Source: Woronichinia naegeliana WA131 (GTDB taxonomy: Bacteria; Cyanobacteriota; Cyanobacteriia; Cyanobacteriales; Microcystaceae). Taken from it: 64,000 bases of DNA. Shown here piece by piece: positions 9,045 to 19,447 of the stretch (position 1 is the first letter of the stretch; every line of letters starts with the position of its first letter). Both the position numbers and the translations under genes were made by a program. The DNA lies in the NCBI GenBank assembly GCA_025370055.1, contig CP073041.1:2976001-3040000 (forward strand), read 5' to 3'. Under the pieces are notes generated by a model. It was not told where the DNA came from. It saw only the letters and a list, made by a program, of their open reading frames with translations, and searched no databases.

Positions 9045-9827
9045 ATGACTGAACCCTTAATCCAGTTAAAAGGAGTCCGTAAAACCTTTGGGAATCAAGT
9101 CATTTTAGATGGAATCGATCTGACGATTTATCGAGGTGAGGCATTGGTGATCATTGGCCCTTCCGGTACGGGAAAATCGACTATTTTAAGAATTCTGGCC
9201 GGTTTGTTGCCAGCAGATGAGGGAGATGTGCTTGTTAAAGGCAAGGTACGGACTGGTTTAGTCGAAGATGGGGATAATCCCATGCGGATTGCCCTGGTCT
9301 TTCAACAGTCGGCTCTTTTTGATTCGCTGACGGTGGAGGAAAATGTCGGCTTTTTACTCTATGAACATTCCCAATTATCACGCAGTATGATTCGTAAACT
9401 GGTAGGAGAAAAATTGGCAATGGTGGGGCTTCAGGATATTGGCGATCGCTATCCATCGCAACTATCAGGCGGAATGCGAAAACGAGTGAGTTTTGCTAGG
9501 GCAATTATGTCCAATCCTGACAATCCCGAAGACAATCCTGAGATTATTCTCTACGATGAACCAACTGCCGGACTCGATCCGATCGCCTCTACCGTGGTGG
9601 AAGATTTAGTGCGCTATTTACAATCTTCTGTCGGGGGTTGTGAAACCTATATTATGGTTAGTCATCAGGAAAGTACGATCCGCAGAACAGCCGATCGAGT
9701 TGTGCTACTCTATGAAGGCAAAGTACAGTGGCAGGGGGCGGTTACGGAAATTGACAGCACAGATAACCCTCTGATCCGACAATTTTTTAGTGCTAGGGTA
9801 GATGGGCCCATTCGGGTAATCGACTAG
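9045..9827 (+). CDS. ABC transporter ATP-binding protein, MlaF/TGD3-like
   Basis: From the ATG at 9045 the product is about 260 aa. The longer frame from 8964 starts inside the IS4-like element and is unlikely. Motifs are a Walker A (GPSGTGKST), a Q-loop region (ALVFQQSALFDSLTVEENVGF), the signature LSGGMRKRVSFARA, and a Walker B with IILYDEPTAGLDP, then the H-loop (VSHQ). The AGLDPIAS tail and SGGMRKRV signature are typical of MlaF-type ATPases that drive lipid movement between membranes. The MCE protein 83 bases downstream supports this. Native DNA upstream ends about 40 bases before the ATG at the IS4-like insertion. Confidence 0.9.
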   Translation: MTEPLIQLKGVRKTFGNQVILDGIDLTIYRGEALVIIGPSGTGKSTILRILAGLLPADEGDVLVKGKVRTGLVEDGDNPMRIALVFQQSALFDSLTVEENVGFLLYEHSQLSRSMIRKLVGEKLAMVGLQDIGDRYPSQLSGGMRKRVSFARAIMSNPDNPEDNPEIILYDEPTAGLDPIASTVVEDLVRYLQSSVGGCETYIMVSHQESTIRRTADRVVLLYEGKVQWQGAVTEIDSTDNPLIRQFFSARVDGPIRVID

Positions 9828-9910
9828 TTCAAACGACCGAAATGTTTCTGAAACATCCCTTCATTCTTTCGCTTCATTGTGATTGCAAGCCTGTTTAGCC
9901 CGCCAGAGGA

Positions 9911-11470
9911 ATGACTATGCTCCGTCCCCGCACCGTTCGAGAAGGATCCGTTGGTCTTTTTGCCCTATTGGGGTTAATCGTGCTAGGTGGAGTGGCGATT
10001 TGGCTACGGGGAGGGGGTTTTGGAACGCCTAGTTACCGTATTTTCGTTGATTTTGATGATGCTAGTGGACTACAGGTCGGTGCACCAGTACGCTTTCGCG
10101 GGGTGGCGATCGGCAAAATTGCGGCCCTTTCACCCAGTAGTAATGGTATCGAAGCGGCCCTGGATATTGCTTCTACCCAACTCAAAATTCCCAGGGACTC
10201 CCTGATTCAAGTCAGTCGTTATGGCTTAATTGGGGAAGCCTCGATTGATATTATGCCCCAACGGAAGTTAACCGAGAAAGAATTGGCCCTCAATCCAACC
10301 AGTCAAGATTGTCTGAAGCTACAACAAATTTTTTGCCATAATGAACGCTTTCAAGGAGAAGCCGGTGCTCAATTAATGACCAGTTTAACCCAGCTTAGTA
10401 AGGTTTATAGTAATCCAGAATTTGTTGGCAATCTTAATTCTACGGCCCGTAATGCGGCTTTAGCAGCGAATCGTATTGCTCGTATGAGTGATGAAATTGC
10501 CCTGTTGTCAAAAACGGCTCGTTATCAAATCAGTGGTGTTTCTAATACGACTAAGGCGATCGCCGGAGCAGCCCATAGTGCAAATCAATTAACCCAAAAT
10601 TTGAATCAAATTGTGAGCCTGAATCAGTCCAGTATTAGCAAAACAATTCGAGACTCGGCCCAACTTATGCAAAACCTAAACCTGCTAGTGCTCGAAAACC
10701 GTAGCCATGTCACCCAGACCCTAACCAGCATTCAAGGGACAAGCCAGGAAATTCAAAATCTTAGCCGTCGCTTAGAAGGATCAGTGCAACTTCTCGACAA
10801 TGGTTTAGTGAGTGTGAATCGGGGACTAAATGCGATCGATACCGATAAGTTGGCTAAAAATTTAGAAATCGTCTTAAATAATGCCGCAGAAACCAGTAAA
10901 AACTTACAGGAAATTTCTAAGCAATTTAATGATCCGACGATTTTATTAACCATTCAAAAAACCTTAGATTCTGCGAGAGTGACCTTTGAAAATACACAAA
11001 AAATTACCTCCGATGTGGAACAGGTGACAGGCGATCCCACCTTTCGGAATAATCTACGAAAATTAGTCGATGGTTTAGGGAATTTGGTTTCTTCGACAGA
11101 AGCACTCCAGCAACAACTCTATGCGGATCAGATGCTCAAAAATACCTCTCTTCAATTACAGTATCAGATCGACGTTCAACAACGATTAGTGTTATGGCAA
11201 AATCCCCGTTTTGCTAATCCTTCTGCTCCTGCCACTGTTAGCACCCTACCGACTACCAAAATGCCAACTGCTGAAGTGCCAGCGCGGTCACGAAGTTTGC
11301 CTTCGGCATCGCCCCTTAATTCACTACCTAAACCACCCCTTGCTCTTAATCAGGAAGGAAGTTCTACCACTCTAACGGCCCCCAACGCTCTCCCAGTACC
11401 TAGTGAAATATCCCAAGCAGCAAGTCCTCGATCAATGGCCAGAAATTCCCGTCAACAGAGGGTTAATTAA
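9911..11470 (+). CDS. MCE/MlaD family protein (TGD2-like lipid-binding subunit)
   Basis: The 519-aa product has an N-terminal membrane anchor (about 12-33, GSVGLFALLGLIVLGGVAIW). A single MCE domain follows at about 40-115 (YRIFVDFDDASGLQVGAPV, VAIGKI, IPRDSLIQVSRYGLIGEASIDI). A long helical, Asn/Gln/Ser-rich region (about 160-400) probably forms an extended coiled coil or periplasmic needle, and the Pro/Ser-rich tail looks disordered. MCE proteins of this kind hexamerise and pass phospholipid or glycolipid between outer and inner membranes. The permease partner is not adjacent, which is common in cyanobacteria. The RBS-like AGAGGA lies just before the ATG. Confidence 0.88.
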   Translation: MTMLRPRTVREGSVGLFALLGLIVLGGVAIWLRGGGFGTPSYRIFVDFDDASGLQVGAPVRFRGVAIGKIAALSPSSNGIEAALDIASTQLKIPRDSLIQVSRYGLIGEASIDIMPQRKLTEKELALNPTSQDCLKLQQIFCHNERFQGEAGAQLMTSLTQLSKVYSNPEFVGNLNSTARNAALAANRIARMSDEIALLSKTARYQISGVSNTTKAIAGAAHSANQLTQNLNQIVSLNQSSISKTIRDSAQLMQNLNLLVLENRSHVTQTLTSIQGTSQEIQNLSRRLEGSVQLLDNGLVSVNRGLNAIDTDKLAKNLEIVLNNAAETSKNLQEISKQFNDPTILLTIQKTLDSARVTFENTQKITSDVEQVTGDPTFRNNLRKLVDGLGNLVSSTEALQQQLYADQMLKNTSLQLQYQIDVQQRLVLWQNPRFANPSAPATVSTLPTTKMPTAEVPARSRSLPSASPLNSLPKPPLALNQEGSSTTLTAPNALPVPSEISQAASPRSMARNSRQQRVN

Positions 11471-11519
11471 CAGTAATAGTTTTGCTAACAATCACTAACT
11501 TTTGCTCAAGATTCTAGGA

Positions 11520-11713
11520 CAGCAATTCCAAATTCAAACGATAACATAAAATACAGACCTTAGCCTCTTGGAGAGTCAGCAACCTGCAAACAAAACTTGA
11601 TCAATCACTAAATAGAGCATTACGCTGATTCCACATATTGAAACAAAACCCTTTGACCGTAAGCACTTCAAGACTTTTGTATCTTGGACTACATTCTGAA
11701 TTTGGAATTGCTG
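11520..11713. repeat. MITE-like element, 194 bp, with perfect 16-bp terminal inverted repeats
   Basis: The left end CAGCAATTCCAAATTC (11520-11535) and right end GAATTTGGAATTGCTG (11698-11713) are exact complements. The interior shares blocks with 44066-44247 and 1-123 but lacks a middle section, as expected of an internally deleted IS derivative. No clear TSD is visible (flanks CTAGGA and TATAGG). It lies in the 530-bp gap between the MCE gene and the next gene. The rest of that gap (11714-12002) shows nothing I can name. Confidence 0.65.
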
Positions 11714-12002
11714 TATAGGGCTGGATTAATTTTTTCTCCGACAAGTCTGGGCATATAGTTTCCCGAAATTTAAGAATAGGATAGAAAGAAAAACTAAACT
11801 GTGACAAAGCTACTGATCGCCAAGGTTCCAACCAAGCCCGTCACCTCCACAATGGCATCACTACCAGCTGGCAAACCTGCGATCGCATTATTAATGGCTA
11901 CAAAGGTATGAAAGTGAATGCACAAAAATACTTATTTTTTGTTTAAGTTTTGATACAACAAAAGCGACAGGAAGGCCCGCCGCTAATTTATTGATGCTCG
12001 CT

Positions 12003-14775
12003 CTAAGCGGCGAAAATATTGTCTGCTGTCAAGCCTAGATTAGCTGTTAGTGAAGCAAATTGAACAGAGGAATTAGAACCGCTACCATCAATATCAAAGA
12101 AGAGCTTCCCTGTGGGTTTATCAAAAATAAACCGTGTATTTGCAGTCACAGACCCTAAACTGATACTGAATTGAGCCGCCGAAATACTCTCACCAGCTAT
12201 CAGTCCACCACCAAAATTAACCGCAGAAACTTGGATCAGATCTTGATACACATTGAAATCAGTAATGGTGTCAATTCCTTCTGTTGTCGTAGTAAACAAG
12301 ACAGTATCAAATCCCGTTCCTGTTGTTAGAGTGTTATTGCCTGCCCCTCCAACCAAGATATTACTGGCACTGGAACCAATAAGAATATCACTGCCTCCTT
12401 TGCCACTCAGGGTACTAGTTGATCCTGCTTCAATGACATCACTTCCCGTTGTTCCTTGTTGGTTAAGAACGCCATCGTCATTAAGGATTGTCGTGGTGAC
12501 TACCGTTGGAGTCCCAATCTGATAACCCGTCCCACTAGTCAGGGTTAGGCCAATGGTTTCATTGATTTCTTTGACAGTATCGCCTGAAGTAACCAGAGCT
12601 AACTGAGCCGTCGTTGCTCCTACCGCAAAAGTAATGGTTCCTTGAGTTGGTGTTGGGAAAGCTCCTCCATAGGCAACATAATCATCGCCATTGATCGCAG
12701 TGCCACTAACGCCAAAGTTAACAGTGAGAAGACTGGTCGTATCACCTGTACGGTTGAAGGTATAAACCAAGTTCGTTTTGCCATTTTCACTGACACCGCT
12801 GTAGTTACTGGCGAGGGTAATGCTGGGTGTTGTTACACCGTCATCATTTTGGATGGTACCAACAGCAGTGGCAGTAGTGATAGTTGCTCCATTGGTAGGG
12901 CTGGAGAGTGTCACCGTAAAGTTTTCATTGGGTTCCACTGTTGTATCCCCTTGAACATTCACCGTAACGACTTTAGAGGTTTCTCCCGCCGCAAAACTTA
13001 CCGTTCCTGTTGGTAATACCCCACCCGCAAAGTCAGTGGCATTGGCGAGACTAGCACCAGACTCTGTTACTGCCCAGTTGACAGCATTAATGCCAGTAGT
13101 ATTAACCGCACGAGTTACGGTAAAGGTAAAGGCCTTACTGCCACTATTCCCTTCCGTTTGCGTTGCGTTTGTTGCTGCGATCGCCAAGGTGGGAACCGTT
13201 GCTGTACCCGCTGTGATTACTGCCCCTGTGCCTTGGAATGTATATCCAGGGGAGGCATTCGTGCTACTGAAGTTAACATTCGTAACACCAGTTGTGAAGG
13301 TTGATGCCGCCGTGAAGTTCGCATTGTAGAGAGTGACAGGGAAAGCCACGTTTGGCCATGACACTCCACCAAAATTCAACCAAGCTACGTTAATCGCCTT
13401 ATCCGTAGAAGCATCATTATCCTCGTTCAGCGTGTCTGCCTCTGGAGCACCAATTGTAGGTGTTACGCCTGTTGAGAATACCCCTGGATTTGCAAAGTTG
13501 ACAAAGTTAAGTTTAGAAGAACTGTAATGTAGTTTAAACCCGAAGGAAGACTGTAGGGTCGTGTTATTATCTGAGGTAGAGTAGTTAGCCTTAATGGAAA
13601 CTGCCCCCCCTGGTATAACCGTTGAACTGCTTGGTGTCGCCGTGATATTTTGGGTCGGCCCAGTAGCGGCAACCTTGTTGCTACCACCAGAGACTAACCG
13701 ATAGGGGGCTAAAAATGCTTCAATTTGAGCCGCATTAGTACGAGTTGCCCCAGTTCCAATGGCTCCATTGGTTAAGGTTGTCCCTGTAAAGCCAAACAGA
13801 TAGCGAGCAATTAAAGTACCATCTGCTGGACCATCTGCTATTCCATTGCCATCCGCATCTAGCATTGTCGTCCGACCGTTTTGTAGATAGTTTTGGATGT
13901 CAGTCGGCGTTGTGCGAGTTGCCCCAGTTCCAATTGCTCCATTGGTTAAGGTTGTCCTTGTAAAACCGAACAGATAGCGAGCAATTAAAGTACCATCTGC
14001 TGGACCATCTGTTATTCCATTGCCATCTGCATCTAGGGTAATAGTTGGGGGGTTATCGTCATTTTGGATAGTACCGATGGCAGCAGCAGTGGTAATGGTT
14101 GCCCCATTAGTTGGAGCAGAGAGAGTCACCGTGAAGTTTTCATCGGGTTCTATGGTGTTGTCCCCTTGAACATTCACCGTAACAACTTTAGAGGTTTCTC
14201 CTGCCGCAAAACTCACTGTTCCCGTTGGCAGTACTCCACCTACAAAGTCAGTGGTATTGGCGGGATTTGTACCCGACCCTGTTACTGCCCAGTTGACGGC
14301 ATTAATGCCAGTAGTATTAACCGCACGAGTTACGGTAAAGGTAAAGGCTTTACTGCCACTATTCCCTTCTGTTTGCGTTGCACTTGTTGCTGCGATCGCC
14401 AAGGTGGGAACGGCCACGTCGTCATTTTGGATAGTACCGATGGCAGTAGCAGTGGTAATGGTTGCTCCATTAGTTGGAGCGGAAAGTGTCACCGTAAAGT
14501 TTTCATCGGGTTCTACTGTTGTATCCCCTTGAACATTCACCGTAACAATTTTAGAAGTTTCTCCTGCCGCAAAACTCACTGTTCCCGTTGGTAATACTCC
14601 ACCTACAAAGTCAGTGGTATTGGCGGGATTTGTACCCGACCCTGTTACTGCCCAGTTGACGGCATTAATGCCAGTAGTATTAACCGCACGAGTTACGGTA
14701 AAGGTAAAGGCTTTACTGCCACTATTACCTTCCGTTTGCGTTGCGCTTGTTGCTGCGATCGCGAAAGTCGGTATA
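12003..14775 (-). pseudogene. C-terminal segment of the large Calx-beta/dockerin-like protein (still open)
   Basis: The frame is open for the entire segment, more than 920 codons. Calx-beta repeats carry the recurring TVSFAAGETSK, VNVQGD and EPDENFTVTL blocks. The nucleotide sequence of the repeats is nearly identical around 12850-13190, 14060-14400 and 14430-14760, pointing to recent repeat duplication. Acidic DADGNG loops at roughly 13850 and 14030 would bind calcium. The last ~130 residues (TGSDVIEAGS...GGSDILIG...) are RTX-like and end in FAA. Internal GTG/ATG codons could permit translation of a headless fragment, but it would lack an export signal. Confidence 0.85.
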
Positions 14776-16440
14776 CTTAGGGCTTGCTGAAAAAGTCAAA
14801 AAACGAAAGAAATGTGGGTTAGGGAAGTATGGACTGAAAAAGCATAGATAACTTATCCTTATGGAAACAAATCAAAATACAGATTTTGTTTAATCTATTG
14901 TTCCTTTCTGTCTAAAAAGGTCAACACAAATCACTCCTCACAAAAGAGAGGAAAATTAACACCATTTTTCACAAGAAAAACGACTCTACAACTTTTTACT
15001 TTTTGTCTTCTGAAGTAGAGTAGAAAGATTCATTACCAAAAAGTTCATCGCAATTACCGTTTCCGAGGTCTCAGGTAGTTTGGCCATCACTCGACCAAGA
15101 CTAAATTTCCTCTTTCCCTGTCCGAATTTACCCTCAATGGCATTACGCACTCTTTCATCTGAGCGTGCCTCTTTCTTTTTTTCTTTGCTCACCTCTTTCG
15201 GCGGTCTTCCCAATCGGGGACCACTCATTCTTATATCCCTTTCTTTACAATAAGCTCGATTCGCTTTTGTTCGATAGATTTTATCCACATGAACCGATTC
15301 CGGATAACATCCTGTTTCCCTTTTATATTCTTCTATTCGCGCTTGTAAATCTCCCGATTCGTTGTAATTATCCCAACTTAATTTGTCTAAGAAGACAAAG
15401 CCATTCACATTACTTGCCGATATTTTAGCTCCAAACTCTACTGCTTTTCCCGCTTTTTCACGCACTATTGGACGCACGTGAGGTTGGCTTACACTCACAA
15501 TTCTGTTTTCTACTTTATTTGTCTTTTTTTCATACATTTCTAACTGTTGCTCATACACTTTTCCTATCGTTACAAGCTCTTCTTGCTCTTTTTTCGTTAG
15601 TTTTTCTAACTTTGCTCCCTCTTCTATCATTTTTTCTATATGAGACAAGTTTCTTTTTATATATCCTAGTTGTTTTTTTGTGGTACTGGTATCGTGTGAT
15701 CAAAGCTAGAAAAAGTTATGGTGTAAGAGTTTGAGAAAATAGAAAATAACTTACGACTGGACATATTCCCGTTTTTGTTATACTATTATTATTGTCATTA
15801 TATTAAAGAAAGGGAAAACGGAAAGCAATGTCAACATTGAATAAAAGCTCAATTGACCTCCTAAGTGATATTGGCTTACCTCAAGAGAAAGAGGAAGCCT
15901 TATTTCAGAAAAACTGCCCTCATTGCTATAGTGAAAAAGTAAAAATACATTCTCATTACCAAACGAAAGGTAACGGGGAACGTAAAATGTTCATCTGTCA
16001 AGAATGTGGTTCTTGTTTTGCTGAGACTTATGGTAGCGTAATCGCTGGCTTAGAAACCCCATTAAGTGAAATTGTAAAAGTATTAAAAGCCAGAATGGAA
16101 GGAATAGGATTAAATGCAGCAGCCCGAGTATTCGGCTACGCAAAAACAACAATATTGAATTGGGAAAAGAAATTATCAGGATTACAAGAGACATTATTTT
16201 TATACGCCTTAGTGAATGAATTTGTTAAATTAGTAATAGAAGGGGATGAACTATACACAAAAGTTGGAAAAAATAAAGAAGCAAGTGCCTCTGAGGGGTG
16301 GACAATCGTGCTCATGGACAGGGCTAGCCGCTTTATTTGGCATTTAAAATGTGGTAAAAAAGAGCAGAAATTATTTCTAGAAGCAATGATGACGGTAGCG
16401 GAATTATTTGAAAGGAGTGCAGAATCTCTCCAGTTATTTA

Positions 16441-18128
16441 GGGCTTGCTGAAAAAAGCTGAAACCTTTACGGAGAAAAATAGTAGGCGAATTAAGAACCG
16501 CTAGAATGCACGAAAATAGGGTAGAATGCCTCAAAACCATTGCATTAAGAAGAGAGAAAGCAGATGTACCGAAAGCAACAGTACTCAATTGAAACACCAG
16601 AAAACTTGAAAAATCTGTTCGGCGGGCAGTTAGACGAAGAAAATCGTTGGATAGAAATGTCAAAAATGATTCTTTGGGAAGAATATGAGGAAGAATATGC
16701 AAAAAACTTCACAGAAAAAAAAGGAGCCCCAGCCAAATCATTTAGAATGGCATTAGGAGCATTAATTATCAAAGAAATTTCAGGAAAAAGTGACAGAGAA
16801 ACAGTAGAACAAATAAAAGAGAACCCTTATTTACAGTACTTTATAGGAATGGAAAGCTATAGTAGCAAAGAAGCATTTAGTGCGTCAATGATGGTTCATT
16901 TTCGTAAAAAAATAGGAATGGAATTAATAAATAAAATTAATAAAGAAATAGAAAAAAAAGCGACGGGTGTAGCGTCAGAAAAAAAAGAAAATGAAGGAAA
17001 GTTATTGTTAGATGCGACTTGTACACCAGCAGATATAAAATATCCAACGGATATAGGAATATTGAATGATGCCAGAGAAAAAACAGAAAAAATAATAGAT
17101 AAGCTGTATGAAGAAATAAAAGAGAAAAGGAAAGAAAAGCCGAGGACTTATAGGGAAGTGGCAAGAAAAGAGTACTTAGCCATAGCAAAAAAACGTCGTG
17201 TGTCAAAAAAAGAAAGAAGAAAAGGAACAAAAAAACAACTAGGATATATAAAAAGAAACTTGTCTGATATAGAAAAAATGATAGAAGAGGGAGCAAAGTT
17301 AGAAAAACTAACGAAAAAAGAGCAAGAAGAGCTTGTAACGATAGGAAAAGTGTATGAGCAACAGTTAGAAATGTATGAAAAAAAGACAAATAAAGTAGAA
17401 AACAGAATTGTGAGTGTAAGCCAACCTCACGTGCGTCCAATAGTGCGTGGAAAAGCGGGAAAAGCAGTAGAGTTTGGAGCTAAAATATCGGCAAGTAATG
17501 TGAATGGCTTTGTCTTCTTAGACAAATTAAGTTGGGATAATTACAACGAATCGGGAGATTTACAAGCGCGAATAGAAGAATATAAAAGGGAAACAGGATG
17601 TTATCCGGAATCGGTTCATGTGGATAAAATCTATCGAACAAAAGCGAATCGAGCTTATTGTAAAGAAAGGGATATAAGAATGAGTGGTCCCCGATTGGGA
17701 AGACCGCCGAAAGAGGTGAGCAAAGAAAAAAAGAAAGAGGCACGCTCAGATGAAAGAGTGCGTAATGCCATTGAGGGTAAATTCGGACAGGGAAAGAGGA
17801 AATTTAGTCTTGGTCGAGTGATGGCCAAACTACCTGAGACCTCGGAAACGGTAATTGCGATGAACTTTTTGGTAATGAATCTTTCTACTCTACTTCAGAA
17901 GACAAAAAGTAAAAAGTTGTAGAGTCGTTTTTCTTGTGAAAAATGGTGTTAATTTTCCTCTCTTTTGTGAGGAGTGATTTGTGTTGACCTTTTTAGACAG
18001 AAAGGAACAATAGATTAAACAAAATCTGTATTTTGATTTGTTTCCATAAGGATAAGTTATCTATGCTTTTTCAGTCCATACTTCCCTAACCCACATTTCT
18101 TTCGTTTTTTGACTTTTTCAGCAAGCCC
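16441..18128 (+). mobile_element. IS5-like element C2 (1688 bp)
   Basis: The ends match the family exactly. The TSD is TATTTA (16435-16440, 18129-18134). The element sits inside the IS1-like element, itself inside C1, itself at the edge of the IS701-like element in a host gene; it is the innermost layer. Confidence 0.95.
16564..17922 (+). CDS. IS5-like transposase (C2), 452 aa
   Basis: This is a full-length transposase. The N-terminal region reads FGGQLDEENRWIEMSKMI and FRMALGALIIKEISGKSDRE, followed by YLQYFIGMESY and MMVHFRKKIG. Catalytic regions are LLLDATCTPADIKYPTD (first Asp), VHVDKIYRT (second Asp) and RNAIEGKFGQGKRKFSLGRVMA (Glu region). A Lys/Glu-rich helical insert separates the first two. 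It shares MILWEE with C10, where most copies read MIPWEE, and differs by AFSASMM. The sequence AGAGAGAAAG precedes the ATG. Confidence 0.9.
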   Translation: MYRKQQYSIETPENLKNLFGGQLDEENRWIEMSKMILWEEYEEEYAKNFTEKKGAPAKSFRMALGALIIKEISGKSDRETVEQIKENPYLQYFIGMESYSSKEAFSASMMVHFRKKIGMELINKINKEIEKKATGVASEKKENEGKLLLDATCTPADIKYPTDIGILNDAREKTEKIIDKLYEEIKEKRKEKPRTYREVARKEYLAIAKKRRVSKKERRKGTKKQLGYIKRNLSDIEKMIEEGAKLEKLTKKEQEELVTIGKVYEQQLEMYEKKTNKVENRIVSVSQPHVRPIVRGKAGKAVEFGAKISASNVNGFVFLDKLSWDNYNESGDLQARIEEYKRETGCYPESVHVDKIYRTKANRAYCKERDIRMSGPRLGRPPKEVSKEKKKEARSDERVRNAIEGKFGQGKRKFSLGRVMAKLPETSETVIAMNFLVMNLSTLLQKTKSKKL

Positions 18129-18601
18129 TATTTACAGATGGAGAAAAGCGATATAGTCAACTGCTATTTAATATTTGTCACGAAGTATTAAGGACTGGGA
18201 AGCGAGGTCGTCCCACCAAAGTATTACCGAAGGGTATGGTGGTAAGATTAAAAAATAAGAGTAGTAAACGTCGAGATTCTGAGGGTAAACTAGAGAAAGT
18301 AGAAACTCCGAAAACTGAACATCCTGAGACAACAGAAAAACCAGAAGACAAGGATGTTCATGCCAACCACGTTGAGGCATTTAATAGTTCTCTACGACGC
18401 TATTTAGCCGCCTTTCGTCGTCGAACAAATACTTATGCTAAATCTGTTGTGGGATTACAGCGAGTGCTAGATATTTTCTGGATGGTTCATAACTTTGTTC
18501 GCAGCCATTTTACGACGAAAAAAGTTCCTGCGGTAGCTCTCGGTATAATTCAAAAAGGGTTAACTTGGGAGGACTTACTCCAAATTCGCCTGATTTGTTG
18601 A
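18129..18601 (+). pseudogene. C-terminal part of the IS1-like transposase after C2
   Basis: This is the 3' part of the frame described for 15828-18601, beginning YLQ/FTDGEKRYSQLLF. It carries the NHVEAFNSSLRRYLAAF catalytic-Glu segment and ends QIRLIC. There is no start codon of its own in a sensible position. Confidence 0.75.
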
Positions 18602-19447
18602 ACCTCTTGTATTGCAACGTTTATAGCTTCTAGCTAGACGATACCAGTGCCTTTTTTGTTCCTTTTCTTCTTTCTTTTTTTGACACACGACGTTTTTTTG
18701 CTATGGCTAAGTACTCTTTTCTTGCCACTTCCCTATAAGTCCTCGGCTTTTCTTTCCTTTTCTCTTTTATTTCTTCATACAGCTTATCTATTATTTTTTC
18801 TGTTTTTTCTCTGGCATCATTCAATATTCCTATATCCGTTGGATATTTTATATCTGCTGGTGTACAAGTCGCATCTAACAATAACTTTCCTTCATTTTCT
18901 TTTTTTTCTGACGCTACACCCGTCGCTTTTTTTTCTATTTCTTTATTAATTTTATTTATTAATTCCATTCCTATTTTTTTACGAAAATGAACCATCATTG
19001 ACGCATTAAATGCTTCTTTGCTACTATAGCTTTCCATTCCTATAAAGTACTGTAAATAAGGGTTCTCTTTTATTTGTTCTACTGTTTCTCTGTCACTTTT
19101 TCCTGAAATTTCTTTGATAATTAATGCTCCTAATGCCATTCTAAATGATTTGGCTGGGGCTCCTTTTTTTTCTGTGAAGTTTTTTGCATATTCTTCCTCA
19201 TATTCTTCCCAGGGAATCATTTTTGACATTTCTATCCAACGATTTTCTTCGTCTAACTGCCCGCCGAACAGATTTTTCAAGTTTTCTGGTGTTTCAATTG
19301 AGTACTGTTGCTTTCGGTACATCTGCTTTCTCTCTTCTTAATGCAATGGTTTTGAGGCATTCTACCCTATTTTCGTGTATTCTAGCGGTTCTTAATTCGC
19401 CTACTATTTTTCTCCGTAAAGGTTTCAGCTTTTTTCAGCAAGCCCTA

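Larger units (their letters stand above)
15828..18601 (+). pseudogene. IS1-like transposase (zinc ribbon + HTH + DDE), interrupted by C2
   Basis: Removing C2 restores 1080 bases, 359 residues plus stop. The N-terminus has a zinc ribbon (CPHC and CQECGSC), followed by an HTH (GIGLNAAARVFGYAKTTILNWE) and a catalytic part with EGDELYTKVGKN, TDGEKRY and HVEAFNSSLRRYLAAFRRRTN. C2 inserted within LQLF-TDGEKRY at TATTTA. The copy is inactive as it stands but otherwise intact. Confidence 0.85.
15682..18651 (+). mobile_element. IS1-like element, copy 1, interrupted by IS5-like C2
   Basis: The ends are GGTACTGGTATCGT at 15682 and ACGATACCAGTGCC ending at 18651. The 8-bp TSD TTTTTTGT (15674-15681, 18652-18659) lies in the C1 transposase gene. 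Without C2 and its TSD the element is 1276 bp. The 8-bp TSD and zinc-ribbon transposase fit the IS1 family. Confidence 0.88.
14986..19322 (-). pseudogene. IS5-like transposase of C1, split by the IS1-like insertion
   Basis: The N-terminal half is 18652-19322 (MYRKQQYSIETPENLKNLFG to RRKGTKK) and the C-terminal half 14986-15681 (from the QLGYIKRNLSHIEKM region to TKSKKL). Both halves match the intact 452-aa copies. The sequence breaks at the TTTTTTGT target of the IS1-like element. Confidence 0.88.
14780..19445 (-). mobile_element. IS5-like element C1, interrupted by an IS1-like element
   Basis: The ends are GGGCTTGCTGAAAAA at 14780 and its complement ending at 19445. The 6-bp TSD TACTTA (14774-14779, 19446-19451) straddles the left edge of the IS701-like element. 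C1 therefore inserted at the host/IS701 junction after IS701 was present. Removing the IS1-like insertion (15682-18651 plus 8 bp) leaves 1688 bp, the length of intact copies. Confidence 0.9.

Noticed and set aside
12253-14594. Plus-strand open frames over the Calx-beta region
   Set aside because: They are antisense to a continuous >900-codon frame with clear domain repeats, and are Val/Ala- or Ser/Gly-biased as expected of its complement.
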